Source of the DNA: Akkermansia sp.
GTDB taxonomy: Bacteria; Verrucomicrobiota; Verrucomicrobiia; Verrucomicrobiales; Akkermansiaceae
DNA length: 47,814 nt
Direction: 5' to 3'
Assembly: GCA_017415555.1 (NCBI GenBank)
Contig: JAFQGF010000055.1
Span: 1-47,814 of the forward strand
Numbering within the stretch: the first letter of the stretch is position 1; each line of letters starts with the position of its first letter. A program made the translations under genes and the position numbers. Positions 1 to 8,226 of this stretch are shown one piece after another. The notes under the pieces are model-generated. The model was not told where the DNA came from. It worked only from the letters and a program-made list of their open reading frames with translations, and ran no database searches.

Positions 1-311
1 CGGCACGTCAGGTCGAATTCAGGAGCCTCGCCGCATGGCGAGGCGGCATATAGTAGCCCACGGTGCAGCCGCGTCAGCGGCGAAACCGTGGGTATAGCGC
101 GAAAAAATCAATACGAACCCCACCGGAGGGTGGGGTGGCATAAAGCGATGCTTCATATTGATGCACAGGCATTATGCCACCCCTCCTTACGTCGGGGTTC
201 CCATATTTATACGTCTCAACCCCAGGGCTGAAGCCCTGGGCTACCATATGCCGCCTCGCCGTTCGGCGAGGCTCTTAATTAGGCTCGCCTGACGGCTCGC
301 AACACCCCGCC
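1..311. repeat. Composite nested-palindrome repeat, copy 1
   Basis: Both ends carry the same roughly 50-base block in opposite orientation: an AGCCTCGCCG hairpin followed by GGCGGCATAT and GTAGCCCA at about 27-67, and its reverse complement at about 228-285. Inside are further paired elements: an arm with GAACCCCACC and GGTGGCATAA at 115-146, and its partner GCCACCCCTC to GGGGTTC at 175-201. Small hairpins sit at 61-92 and 223-243. The whole is one imperfect giant palindrome with hairpins in each arm. It is closely related to the copy at 11195-11620. The left end may be cut by the window edge. I see no coding gene in it. Non-autonomous mobile element or structured RNA are both possible. Confidence 0.8.
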
Positions 312-575
312 CAATTTCAATTTGTCCGTCACCACCAATACGGATAACACATCAATCTTTAATTGCCGGAGCAATAAAAAGTCATATTATGCATATTCGT
401 TGGAACTATGAGCGCCTCACACTTTTTGACATGCGAAATCGCAGGAACGAAGCGGAGAAAGTTGCGAGCCGCAGTCACAACTGAATTTGAACCCGCGCTC
501 GGTGCAGGCAATTAAGGGAGCGCCCCGCAAACACTCGCTCGCTGCATTTTTCCGCAAGTATTACACCAACACGGC
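312..575. other. Gene-free stretch upstream of the amidase gene
   Basis: No convincing gene on either strand. A short GTTGCGAGCCG at about 458-468 matches the outer end of the composite repeat just upstream and may be a decayed terminal-repeat remnant. The rest shows nothing I can name until the promoter of the next gene. Confidence 0.5.
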
Positions 576-604
576 TTGCCAAAAGCGGGCATATATGGTA
601 TATA
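576..604 (+). promoter_or_regulatory. Sigma70-type promoter of the amidase gene
   Basis: TTGCCA at 576-581, a 17-base spacer, and TATATA at 599-604. The ATG at 612 is only 7 bases past the -10 box, so the transcript would start at or next to the start codon. This supports ATG 612 over the in-frame TTG at 576, which would place the -35 box inside the coding region. Confidence 0.65.
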
Positions 605-611
605 TTGCGGC

Positions 612-1466
612 ATGCCCAGAATCGCACTCATCCAGCAAGAGGCCGTTGCAGACCCCGCAGAAAACAAGCGCCTGCAGATGGCAGCCATACGAGAGGCGGC
701 AGCCGGCGGCGCACGGATTGTCTGCACACAGGAGATGTGCACCACTCTGTACTTCTGCCGCACGCAGGATTGCGGGCTGTTCGACACAGCCGACCCCATC
801 CCCGGTTCCTGGACGGATGAACTCTGCTCCCTGGCAAAGGAACTGGGCATTGTTATCGTAGCCGCCGGATTCGAAAAACGCGCCACCGGGCTCTACCACA
901 ACACCGCCTGGGTCATCGATGCCGATGGAAGTTTCCTGGGCATGTACCGCAAGATGCATATCCCGCAGGATCCCGGCTTTGAGGAAAAGTTCTATTTTAC
1001 CCCGGGAGATTTGGGTTACAAATGTTTTGATACGCAATACGGCCGCATCGGCGTGCTGATTTGCTGGGATCAGTGGTACCCGGAGGCTGCACGCCTGACA
1101 GCCATGCAGGGAGCGGAAATCATCTTCTACCCCACTGCCATTGGCTGGATTCCCGGAGAGGAGGCTCTCTACACCGCCCAGCACTGCGCCTGGGAAACAG
1201 TGCAGCGCGGCCACGGCGTAGCCAATGGCTGCTACATCTGCGCCGTAAACCGCTGCGGTGTGGAGGGAGAAACTACCTTCTGGGGACAGAGTTTCGTGAG
1301 CGATTACTGCGGGCAGATTCTTGCCAAAGCACCCGTCAGAGAACGCAGCATCCTCTACGCCGAGCTCGACCTCACCGCGCTGGAAGCGCACCGCCGCATC
1401 TGGCCCTTCTTCCGCGACCGCCGCATCGATTCCTACTCCGGAATCATCCAACGCTGGGGTAAGTAA
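612..1466 (+). CDS. aguB: N-carbamoylputrescine amidase-like nitrilase-family hydrolase
   Basis: Predicted carbon-nitrogen hydrolase of 284 residues that would hydrolyse N-carbamoylputrescine to putrescine, CO2 and ammonia, the last step of the agmatine route to polyamines. The nitrilase triad is visible: E41 in TQEMCTT, K114 in YRKMHIP, and C151 in LICWDQWYPE. The DQWYPEAARL surroundings of the cysteine and the DPGFEEKFYF segment are typical of the plant/bacterial AguB branch. ATG 612 is chosen because a promoter ends 7 bases upstream. The usual partner agmatine deiminase (aguA) is not seen upstream in this window. A Gfo/Idh/MocA oxidoreductase follows after 11 bases, probably cotranscribed. 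Substrate assignment is by family resemblance; the cysteine hydrolase fold is near certain. Confidence 0.85.
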   Translation: MPRIALIQQEAVADPAENKRLQMAAIREAAAGGARIVCTQEMCTTLYFCRTQDCGLFDTADPIPGSWTDELCSLAKELGIVIVAAGFEKRATGLYHNTAWVIDADGSFLGMYRKMHIPQDPGFEEKFYFTPGDLGYKCFDTQYGRIGVLICWDQWYPEAARLTAMQGAEIIFYPTAIGWIPGEEALYTAQHCAWETVQRGHGVANGCYICAVNRCGVEGETTFWGQSFVSDYCGQILAKAPVRERSILYAELDLTALEAHRRIWPFFRDRRIDSYSGIIQRWGK

Positions 1467-1477
1467 CACTTTTCTGT

Positions 1478-2785
1478 ATGAATACCGATAACAGCAATAC
1501 CTCCAGAGGCCCGCTGCGTGTCATTGTTGTGGGAATGGGGGTACGCTCCACGATTTATACACGTGTAGCACTCACTAATCCGGAATTGCTGGAGATAGTG
1601 GGTGTTGTTGATGTGGACGAAAAAAGGCGGGAATATGCCCAGCTCACTTTCGGGCTGGACAGGGCTCATTGCTTCAGCAGTGTGGAGGAACTGGTGGCAG
1701 TGCCCAGGTTTGCAGATGCCGTTATCAACGGCACCATGGATCGCCTGCATGTAAGTACCAGCCTGCCCATCCTGCGGCACGGCTATGATATGCTGCTGGA
1801 AAAACCCTTTGCCCTCAACGAGGAGGAAGCCGCCATTCTTCTGGATTGTGCCCGCGAAACAGGGCGCACGGTAATGGTATGCCATGTGCTGCGCTATGCA
1901 CCATACTACCAGCGCCTTAAACTCGCTATGGAGAGCGGAGATATCGGCAAGGTCATCAACATCCGTATGTCAGCCCAAGTCAACTATTTCCACGAGAGTG
2001 TCTCCTTTGTACGCGGGAAATACGCCTCGGCGGAGATATGCGGCTCGGGCATGCTGCTGACCAAGTGCAGTCACGACCTGGATTTAATGGCCTGGCTGAT
2101 GGGCAGCAACAAGCCACGCCGCATCTCCAGCGTAGGCAGCATGTTCCAGTTTGTGCCGGAGAATGCGCCGGAGGGAGCCGGCACCCACTGCCTGACCAAT
2201 TGCCCGGCAGAGAGGGATTGCCCCTACTCTGCACGCCGCCTCTACATCGAAAATCCCCAGCGCTGGGCAGATAACGTGTGGCATGACTCCAACATGCGCC
2301 GCCCTGAGACGGATGAAGAGAAAGAAGCAGCCCTCAGCGACCCGGAAAATCCCTACGGCACCTGTGTCTACCGCTGCAAAACCGACATCGTGGATCACCA
2401 GTCCGTACTCATCGAATATGCCGATGGTGCCACAGGCACATTCTCCATGACGGGTGGGGCCTCTATCTCCGAACGCCGCGTCCACATCACCGGCACTCGA
2501 GGCGAAATTTACGGCACTTTCGAAACAGGCCGCTTCACTATCTCCACCATAGCCCCGCATGCCCCGGAAGGACGTGTAAAACACGTAGTGGACGTTGCAG
2601 AAGCACAGGAAGGTTGCCACCACGGCGGAGGAGACAGAGAGGTGGTTCTGGATTTCATCGCCCACCTGCGAGGAGAGGCAACATCCCCGGCCAAAACCCT
2701 GTTAGAGGACTCTGTTACCGGGCACCGCATCGTCTTCCTGGCAGAAAAATCCCGTCTGGCTCATGGAGCCATGCAGGACTGGTAA
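1478..2785 (+). CDS. Gfo/Idh/MocA family NAD(P)-dependent oxidoreductase
   Basis: Cytosolic dehydrogenase of 435 residues acting on a sugar or sugar derivative; the substrate cannot be read. The N-terminal Rossmann fold begins with VIVVGMGVR (residues 15-23), and the conserved EKPFAL motif is at residues 108-113, with the family lysine in EKP. A Cys-rich insert, HCLTNCPAERDCPY, lies near residues 236-250 in the C-terminal half and could bind metal; such inserts occur in some members of the family. No signal peptide or Tat motif is visible, unlike many secreted Gfo/Idh/MocA enzymes of Verrucomicrobia. It follows aguB by 11 bases and precedes hrpA by 12 bases, all in the same direction, so the three are likely one transcript. 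Confidence 0.85.
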   Translation: MNTDNSNTSRGPLRVIVVGMGVRSTIYTRVALTNPELLEIVGVVDVDEKRREYAQLTFGLDRAHCFSSVEELVAVPRFADAVINGTMDRLHVSTSLPILRHGYDMLLEKPFALNEEEAAILLDCARETGRTVMVCHVLRYAPYYQRLKLAMESGDIGKVINIRMSAQVNYFHESVSFVRGKYASAEICGSGMLLTKCSHDLDLMAWLMGSNKPRRISSVGSMFQFVPENAPEGAGTHCLTNCPAERDCPYSARRLYIENPQRWADNVWHDSNMRRPETDEEKEAALSDPENPYGTCVYRCKTDIVDHQSVLIEYADGATGTFSMTGGASISERRVHITGTRGEIYGTFETGRFTISTIAPHAPEGRVKHVVDVAEAQEGCHHGGGDREVVLDFIAHLRGEATSPAKTLLEDSVTGHRIVFLAEKSRLAHGAMQDW

Positions 2786-2797
2786 CCCCACATATCC

Positions 2798-5700
2798 ATG
2801 CCCGAGACAAGCAGAGAGAAAGCCCCGGAGTTTCATTACCCGGATTTGCCCATCTCCCAACGCAGACAGGAGATAGCCGATGCCCTGCGCCGCCACCAGG
2901 TTGTTGTTGTGGTGGGCGAAACCGGCAGCGGTAAAACTACGCAGCTGCCGAAAATTGCTCTGGAAGTGGCAGGGAAACGTCGCGGTATGCTGGGCTGTAC
3001 CCAGCCGCGCAGGCTGGCAGCCGTGGCTGTGGCACGACGTATTGCAGATGAAATAGGCTGCGAACTGGGGGACTATGCAGGCTACCAGGTAAGATTTGAC
3101 GACAAAACAAGCCGGGCCACAAAGCTTAAGCTCATGACAGACGGCATTCTGCTGGCAGAAACGCAGGATGACCGGGATTTGCGCAAGTACCACACAATCA
3201 TTCTGGACGAAGCACACGAGCGCAGCCTCAACATCGACTTCCTGCTCGGCTACATGAAACTGCTGCTGGCGCGCCGCCCGGATCTTAAACTCATCATATC
3301 CTCCGCCACCATGGATGCAGGCTCCTTCTCCGAGTTCTTCGGCGGGGCCCCCATCATCAACGTAGAAGGCCGCACCTACCATGTGGACCTGCACTACATG
3401 CCCCGGCGCCATCCGGACGAAGAGCTGCCGCAGCATGTGGCACGCGCCGTTTCCTGGCTTTCCGAGCTGGACGATAAAGGAGACGTGCTCGTCTTCCTGC
3501 CCGGAGAACGTGAAATCCGCGACTGTGCAGACGAGCTGGAATACCTTAACCTGCCGCGCACGGATATTCTGCCCCTCTTTGCCCGCCTGGGGCTGGCCGA
3601 GCAACAGCGTATCTTCCAGCCGAAAAAAGGCACCCGCCGCATTGTGCTGGCTACCAACGTAGCAGAAACCTCGCTCACGATTCCCGGTATCATCTATGTG
3701 ATAGACAGCGGGCTCGCCCGCATCTCCCGCTACCTACCCGGCCGGCAGATTCAGCGCCTGCAGGTGGAGCCCATCTCGCAGGCAAGTGCCCGCCAGCGCG
3801 CCGGCCGCTGCGGTCGTGTGACCGAGGGTGTCTGCATCCGCCTATACTCCGAAACAGATTTCGAGCAACGCGAGCCCTTTACCGACCCGGAAATTAAGCG
3901 CAGCGCACTGGCCGGCGTCATCCTTCGCATGGCAGATCTGCGCCTGCCACCGCTGAGGGAATTCCCCCTGCCGGACCCGCCCAGCCCCCGCCTCATCAAC
4001 GAGGGATACAAGACCCTGCGCGAAATCGGCGCCTTGGATCGCAGTAAAAAGATGACGGACACAGGCCGAAGCCTGGCACGCCTGCCGTTGGATCCGCGCC
4101 TGGGACGCATGCTGCTGGAAGCGGAACACGAGCGTTGCCTGGCAGAGCTGCTTGTCATCGTGGCCGGACTGAGCATCATGGATCCGCGGGAGCGCCCCCA
4201 GGAGTTCGCAGCCCAGGCAGACCAGGCGCACGCCCAGTGGAAAAATCCGGACAGCGACTTCCTTTCCATGCTTTCTCTCTGGCGCAGTTCTCTGGAGTTC
4301 AAGGAAAAACGCAATTTAAAACGCAACCAGCTGCGTAAATGGTGCACCAAAAACTACATCAACTTTCTGCGCATGGTGGAGTGGCACAACCTGTGCCAGG
4401 ACCTTGCCGCGGCTCTGCAGAACACCTTGCGCTGGCGCATCCCCGAGCTGCCACCGAAAGACAAACAGGCCACACCGGAAATGATACACCGAGCGCTCCT
4501 GGCCGGAGCTCCTCTGCAATTCGGCGTCTGGCGGCCTGAGGATAAGCTGTACCGGGGTGCCGGGGGAAGAGATTTCAGCATATTCCCCGGCAGTGGCATG
4601 TTCCGCCGCAATAAGCGGGCGGAATGGATATTTGGAGCCGAATTGGTGGAGACCAGCCGCCTCTTCATGCGCCGTTGTGCTGTGCTGGAGCCCGCCTGGG
4701 TGGAACAGATTGCCCCGCAGCTATGCTCCTGCCACGCTTACGATGCCGCCTGGGATAAAGCAGCCGGTGTCGTGTATGCGAAGGAACGTGTTACCTGCGG
4801 AGGCCTCACTATCATCGATGGCCGCCGCATCTCTTACGCCCGCTACAATCTGCCCGCCGCCCGCGAAATCATGATACGCGAGGGCATTCTGGGCATGCAA
4901 CTGAGAGATGATGCCCCCTTCCTGCGACACCTGCAGAATATACGCGAGGAGGTGCGCACTGTAGAAGCAAAGCTGCGCCGCCGGGACCTCATCTGGTGCG
5001 AGGAAGGAGTCTACAACTTCTTTGCCAGAGTCCTGCCCGGCGACTGCGCCTCCTCCAAAGCCCTGCGCCGCTGGCGGGAAAAAGCAGAAAAACTGACTCC
5101 GAAGGCTCTTTTTGTACCCTACAAGGATTGCGTATACCCCGGCGAGGATAACGCCCCGGCAGAGCTCTACCCGGACACCATCCGCACAGGGGAAGAAACA
5201 TTCGACGTCTATTATGCGCATAACCCCGGAGAAGCAGACGATGGCGTCACCCTGGGTGTGCATATCGACAAACTCGCGGCCCTCCCGGACTGGCTTCCCG
5301 GCTGGGGCGTACAGGCCCACCTGGCAGACCGTGCGGAAATTCTGCTGCGCACACTGCCCAGGGAACTGCGCCAATTCCTCATGCCCATCGGCCCTGCGGC
5401 GGATGATTTTGCCGATGAATGGTATGAACGAGAACCCGACCGCCCGCTGGAGCAGGCACTGGCCGAATTTACCATGAAGCGTACGCAGAAATTCTGCAAC
5501 GCCCAGCAATTTGACAGCTCCCGCCTGCCAAACGACCTCATTACTAAAATCTGGGTCTATGACGACAAGGAAGAAACCCTGGCTCTGGGTACAGATATGC
5601 AGGCCATACGGGAGCGACTTGAAAGCATCCGCAGAAAACGCATCAGCAAAAAAGCCTCCCGCAGTTTCTCCGCTACAGCCATGACCCGCTGGGACTGCGG

Positions 5701-6520
5701 AGACCTGCCCACCACCATCGATGTGGACACCGGTACCGGATACCCCGCCCTGTGCGACGATGGAGAACGTGTGCATATCAAAGTATATCCCTCCCGGGAA
5801 GAAGCAGAGCGAGCCCATCGCTTCGGGGTGCGCCGCCTCGCGCTCATCCGCCATGCAGATTTCATCAGCAGCATCCGCAAGCGTCTCCCCATCCAATCCG
5901 TAGCAGCCAAACTCGCCATGAGCACACTGGGTGCCCAGCCCAAAAACAACGTGGCAGACACCATCTACGCCGCTATGGATGCCACCCTCGCCCCCCTGCC
6001 TCGCAGCGCAGCAGAGTTCGACGCAGCCTGCCTCCGCATGCGCGAGCGCCTTTACGACACAATCGCCGGCCCACTCAGCAAACTCTGGGAGCAACTTGCC
6101 GCCGCAGATGCTCCGCTGCGCGAGTTCTGCCTCACCGCCGCTCGCGACCGCTATGCCGCGCGCATTGCCGAAGACCTGCAGCGCGAATGGCAGTGGCTCA
6201 CCCGCGCCTTTTTCCTGTCCGATGCCGACCCCGCCGCCCTGCCGGACATCTCCCGCTTTGCCCGAGGGCTCCTGCTGCGCCTGCAGAAAATAGCCCAGCA
6301 ACCAGCCGCCCGTGAGCTGGAGCGTATTGACAGCCTCAACTCCGCCATCCGTCCGGATTTCTACAGCGATTACCCCCGCCACGCACACTCCCCCGCCTGG
6401 CTCGCCTACGGATTCATGGTGGCCGAGTTCCGTCTCTCCCTCTTTGCCCCTACCCTTGCCGTCAAAGGGCGCGCCTCCACCAAAAAGCTCCAGACCGCCG
6501 CAGAACAAATGCCGGGGTAA
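2798..6520 (+). CDS. hrpA: ATP-dependent DEAH-box RNA helicase HrpA
   Basis: Large cytosolic DEAH helicase of 1240 residues; E. coli HrpA is about 1300 and unwinds RNA, helping rescue stalled ribosomes. Motifs in order: Walker A GETGSGKTT at residues 40-48, TQPRR soon after, DEAH at 137-140, SAT near 169, the TNVAETSLTIPGI segment, and motif VI QRAGRCGR. The helicase-associated and winged-helix domains follow, and the C-terminal half is the long domain found in HrpA proteins. The start follows the upstream stop by 12 bases. A Shine-Dalgarno sequence is not evident. Length and motif set are complete, so it appears intact. Confidence 0.93.
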   Translation: MPETSREKAPEFHYPDLPISQRRQEIADALRRHQVVVVVGETGSGKTTQLPKIALEVAGKRRGMLGCTQPRRLAAVAVARRIADEIGCELGDYAGYQVRFDDKTSRATKLKLMTDGILLAETQDDRDLRKYHTIILDEAHERSLNIDFLLGYMKLLLARRPDLKLIISSATMDAGSFSEFFGGAPIINVEGRTYHVDLHYMPRRHPDEELPQHVARAVSWLSELDDKGDVLVFLPGEREIRDCADELEYLNLPRTDILPLFARLGLAEQQRIFQPKKGTRRIVLATNVAETSLTIPGIIYVIDSGLARISRYLPGRQIQRLQVEPISQASARQRAGRCGRVTEGVCIRLYSETDFEQREPFTDPEIKRSALAGVILRMADLRLPPLREFPLPDPPSPRLINEGYKTLREIGALDRSKKMTDTGRSLARLPLDPRLGRMLLEAEHERCLAELLVIVAGLSIMDPRERPQEFAAQADQAHAQWKNPDSDFLSMLSLWRSSLEFKEKRNLKRNQLRKWCTKNYINFLRMVEWHNLCQDLAAALQNTLRWRIPELPPKDKQATPEMIHRALLAGAPLQFGVWRPEDKLYRGAGGRDFSIFPGSGMFRRNKRAEWIFGAELVETSRLFMRRCAVLEPAWVEQIAPQLCSCHAYDAAWDKAAGVVYAKERVTCGGLTIIDGRRISYARYNLPAAREIMIREGILGMQLRDDAPFLRHLQNIREEVRTVEAKLRRRDLIWCEEGVYNFFARVLPGDCASSKALRRWREKAEKLTPKALFVPYKDCVYPGEDNAPAELYPDTIRTGEETFDVYYAHNPGEADDGVTLGVHIDKLAALPDWLPGWGVQAHLADRAEILLRTLPRELRQFLMPIGPAADDFADEWYEREPDRPLEQALAEFTMKRTQKFCNAQQFDSSRLPNDLITKIWVYDDKEETLALGTDMQAIRERLESIRRKRISKKASRSFSATAMTRWDCGDLPTTIDVDTGTGYPALCDDGERVHIKVYPSREEAERAHRFGVRRLALIRHADFISSIRKRLPIQSVAAKLAMSTLGAQPKNNVADTIYAAMDATLAPLPRSAAEFDAACLRMRERLYDTIAGPLSKLWEQLAAADAPLREFCLTAARDRYAARIAEDLQREWQWLTRAFFLSDADPAALPDISRFARGLLLRLQKIAQQPAARELERIDSLNSAIRPDFYSDYPRHAHSPAWLAYGFMVAEFRLSLFAPTLAVKGRASTKKLQTAAEQMPG

Positions 6521-6624
6521 GTTCTCTCCCTTCGTTCCCTAAAATGGGAGACAGAAATCCCCGCACTGCAAAAAGGGCATTTTACCTCTTCACCTAAAAT
6601 TTCGACATGCTCCCATTTTTAGCC

Positions 6625-6653
6625 TTGCATTGTCCTTCAATTACATGTAAAAT
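6625..6653 (+). promoter_or_regulatory. Promoter of pgk
   Basis: TTGCAT at 6625-6630, 17-base spacer, TAAAAT at 6648-6653. The expected transcript start near 6660 leaves a leader of about 46 bases. A CGGAGG at 6661-6666 is too far from the ATG at 6707 to be its ribosome binding site. Confidence 0.6.
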
Positions 6654-6706
6654 ACCCATACGGAGGTGTATATCTCTGAAAACTCTCAACCAAAAATAAA
6701 CATAAT

Positions 6707-7906
6707 ATGGCTAAACTCACAGTTCGTGATCTCGACGTTGCCGGTAAGGAAGTCCTCATGCGTGTGGATTTCAACGTTCCGATGAAGGATGGCGCCATCA
6801 CCAACGACGCCCGTATCGTTGCTGCTCTGCCCACCATCAAGTACCTTCTGGAGAAGGGTGCCCGCCTGGTGCTCTGCTCTCACCTGGGCCGCCCCGAGGG
6901 TACCGGCTATCAGGCTGAGTTCTCTCTGAAGGCTGCTGCCGAGTGCCTTTCCGGCCACCTGGGCAAGCCCGTTGTTTTCGTTCCCGAGACCATCGGTGAG
7001 GCTGCCACAGCTGCCCGCGCTGCTCTGAAGGACGGCGATGTGATGCTGCTGGATAACGTGCGCTTCGACAAGAAAGAGAAGAAGAACGACCCCGAGTTTG
7101 CCAAGGCTCTGCTGGGCAACGCCACTCTGTACGTGAATGATGCTTTCGGTTCCGCCCACCGCGCCCACGCCTCCACCGAGGGTGTGACCCACTACGCTGA
7201 GAAGTCTGCCATGGGCTTCCTCATCGAGCACGAGCTCGAGTACCTCGAGGGCAAGCTGGAGACTCCCGAGCAGCCCTTCGTTGTTATCATGGGTGGTGCC
7301 AAGGTGTCCGACAAGATTCAGGTGCTTTCCAAGCTCATGGAGAAGAGCCAGACCTTCATTATCGGCGGTGCAATGGCCAACACCTTCCTGGCCGCTCAGG
7401 GCAAGAACGTGGGTGCCTCCAAGATTGAGGCCGACAAGCTGGATCTCGCCAACGAGATTCTTGCCACCGCTGCCGCCAAGGGCGTGAAGTTCATCCTGCC
7501 CGCCGACACCCGCTACACCTTCAAGTTCGAGGAAGGTGCCGAGACTTTCTGCACCGCTCCCTGGGCTGAAGGCGGCGAAGTTCCCGAGGGTGGCATGGGT
7601 ATCGACATCGGTGACAAAGCCATCGAGGAGATGTGCGCCATCATCAAGAGCGCCAAGACCGTGCTCTGGAACGGCCCCATGGGCGTGTTCGAGCTGGACT
7701 CCTTCGCCAAGGGCACCAAGGCTGTTGCCGAATGTCTGGCAGAGAGCGACTGCATCTCCATCGTGGGCGGCGGCGACTCCGTGACCGCAGCCAAGAAGTT
7801 CAAGGTGGCCGACAAGCTCTCCTTCTGCTCCACCGGTGGTGGTGCTTCTCTGGAGCTGCTCGAGGGCAAGATTCTGCCCGGCATCGGCTCCCTGAGCGAG
7901 AAGTAA
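6707..7906 (+). CDS. pgk: Phosphoglycerate kinase
   Basis: Glycolytic enzyme of 399 residues that transfers the acyl phosphate of 1,3-bisphosphoglycerate to ADP. Both domains are complete: the N-terminal VLMRVDFNVP substrate segment, the SHLGRPEG motif, the central KVSDKIQVL region, and the C-terminal nucleotide site with GGGDSV and STGGGASLELLEG. Codon use is strongly biased to a few codons, as expected for a highly expressed gene and unlike the neighbouring hrpA. It has its own promoter upstream and a strong terminator downstream, so it is a single-gene transcript. Confidence 0.97.
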   Translation: MAKLTVRDLDVAGKEVLMRVDFNVPMKDGAITNDARIVAALPTIKYLLEKGARLVLCSHLGRPEGTGYQAEFSLKAAAECLSGHLGKPVVFVPETIGEAATAARAALKDGDVMLLDNVRFDKKEKKNDPEFAKALLGNATLYVNDAFGSAHRAHASTEGVTHYAEKSAMGFLIEHELEYLEGKLETPEQPFVVIMGGAKVSDKIQVLSKLMEKSQTFIIGGAMANTFLAAQGKNVGASKIEADKLDLANEILATAAAKGVKFILPADTRYTFKFEEGAETFCTAPWAEGGEVPEGGMGIDIGDKAIEEMCAIIKSAKTVLWNGPMGVFELDSFAKGTKAVAECLAESDCISIVGGGDSVTAAKKFKVADKLSFCSTGGGASLELLEGKILPGIGSLSEK

Positions 7907-7931
7907 TTGACCTTCTCTACTCGCTTTCCTT

Positions 7932-7963
7932 AAGGGGCAGGCTGTTCGCAGCCTGCCCCTTTT
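7932..7963 (+). terminator. Terminator after pgk
   Basis: A 13-base stem AAGGGGCAGGCTG, a TTCG loop and the matching arm, ending in CCCCTTTT. Confidence 0.85.
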
Positions 7964-8008
7964 GATTTATTCTCATCTTGCACCTCTTATCTTAAACAGA
8001 TATTTGAC

Positions 8009-8037
8009 ATACTTTCGCATTTACAATGCGAAAGTAT
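8009..8037. repeat. Perfect 13-bp inverted repeat upstream of the autotransporter
   Basis: Arms ATACTTTCGCATT (8009-8021) and AATGCGAAAGTAT (8025-8037) around a three-base centre. There is no T-run, so it is unlikely to be a terminator. A TTGACA at 8004-8009 touches the left arm, which would suit an operator. The core CGCATTTACAATG occurs again inverted at 8151-8163. Confidence 0.75.
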
Positions 8038-8143
8038 CATTGTTGTTTGCAATTCTGTGATTTATATATTTTCTGTTGCTTGTTTTGCTGGGCATTTGCG
8101 AGGATTTATTGCAACAGAAATATCAGATTGTCAAAGATAGAGC

Positions 8144-8165
8144 TTTACATCGCATTGTAAATGAG
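8144..8165. repeat. Second copy of the autotransporter upstream site, inverted
   Basis: CGCATTGTAAATG at 8151-8163 is the exact reverse complement of bases 8018-8030. It also sits in a local palindrome TTTACA-N6-TGTAAA at 8144-8161. The two sites lie about 120 bases apart and flank the AT-rich stretch that should hold the promoter of the autotransporter. Confidence 0.6.
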
Positions 8166-8226
8166 ATATACTCCGGCACTGGTGACCCTGTGCCACTATC
8201 TTAGAAAACACAAACTCTATTTTATT

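Noticed and set aside
1..311. CRISPR array
   Set aside because: The repeats are inverted and nested, not regularly spaced direct repeats with unique spacers; no cas gene is present.
4721..6508. Long open frame of 595 codons on the minus strand opposite hrpA
   Set aside because: It lies wholly over the well-supported hrpA coding region and has no recognisable domain; long antisense frames are common in GC-rich coding DNA.
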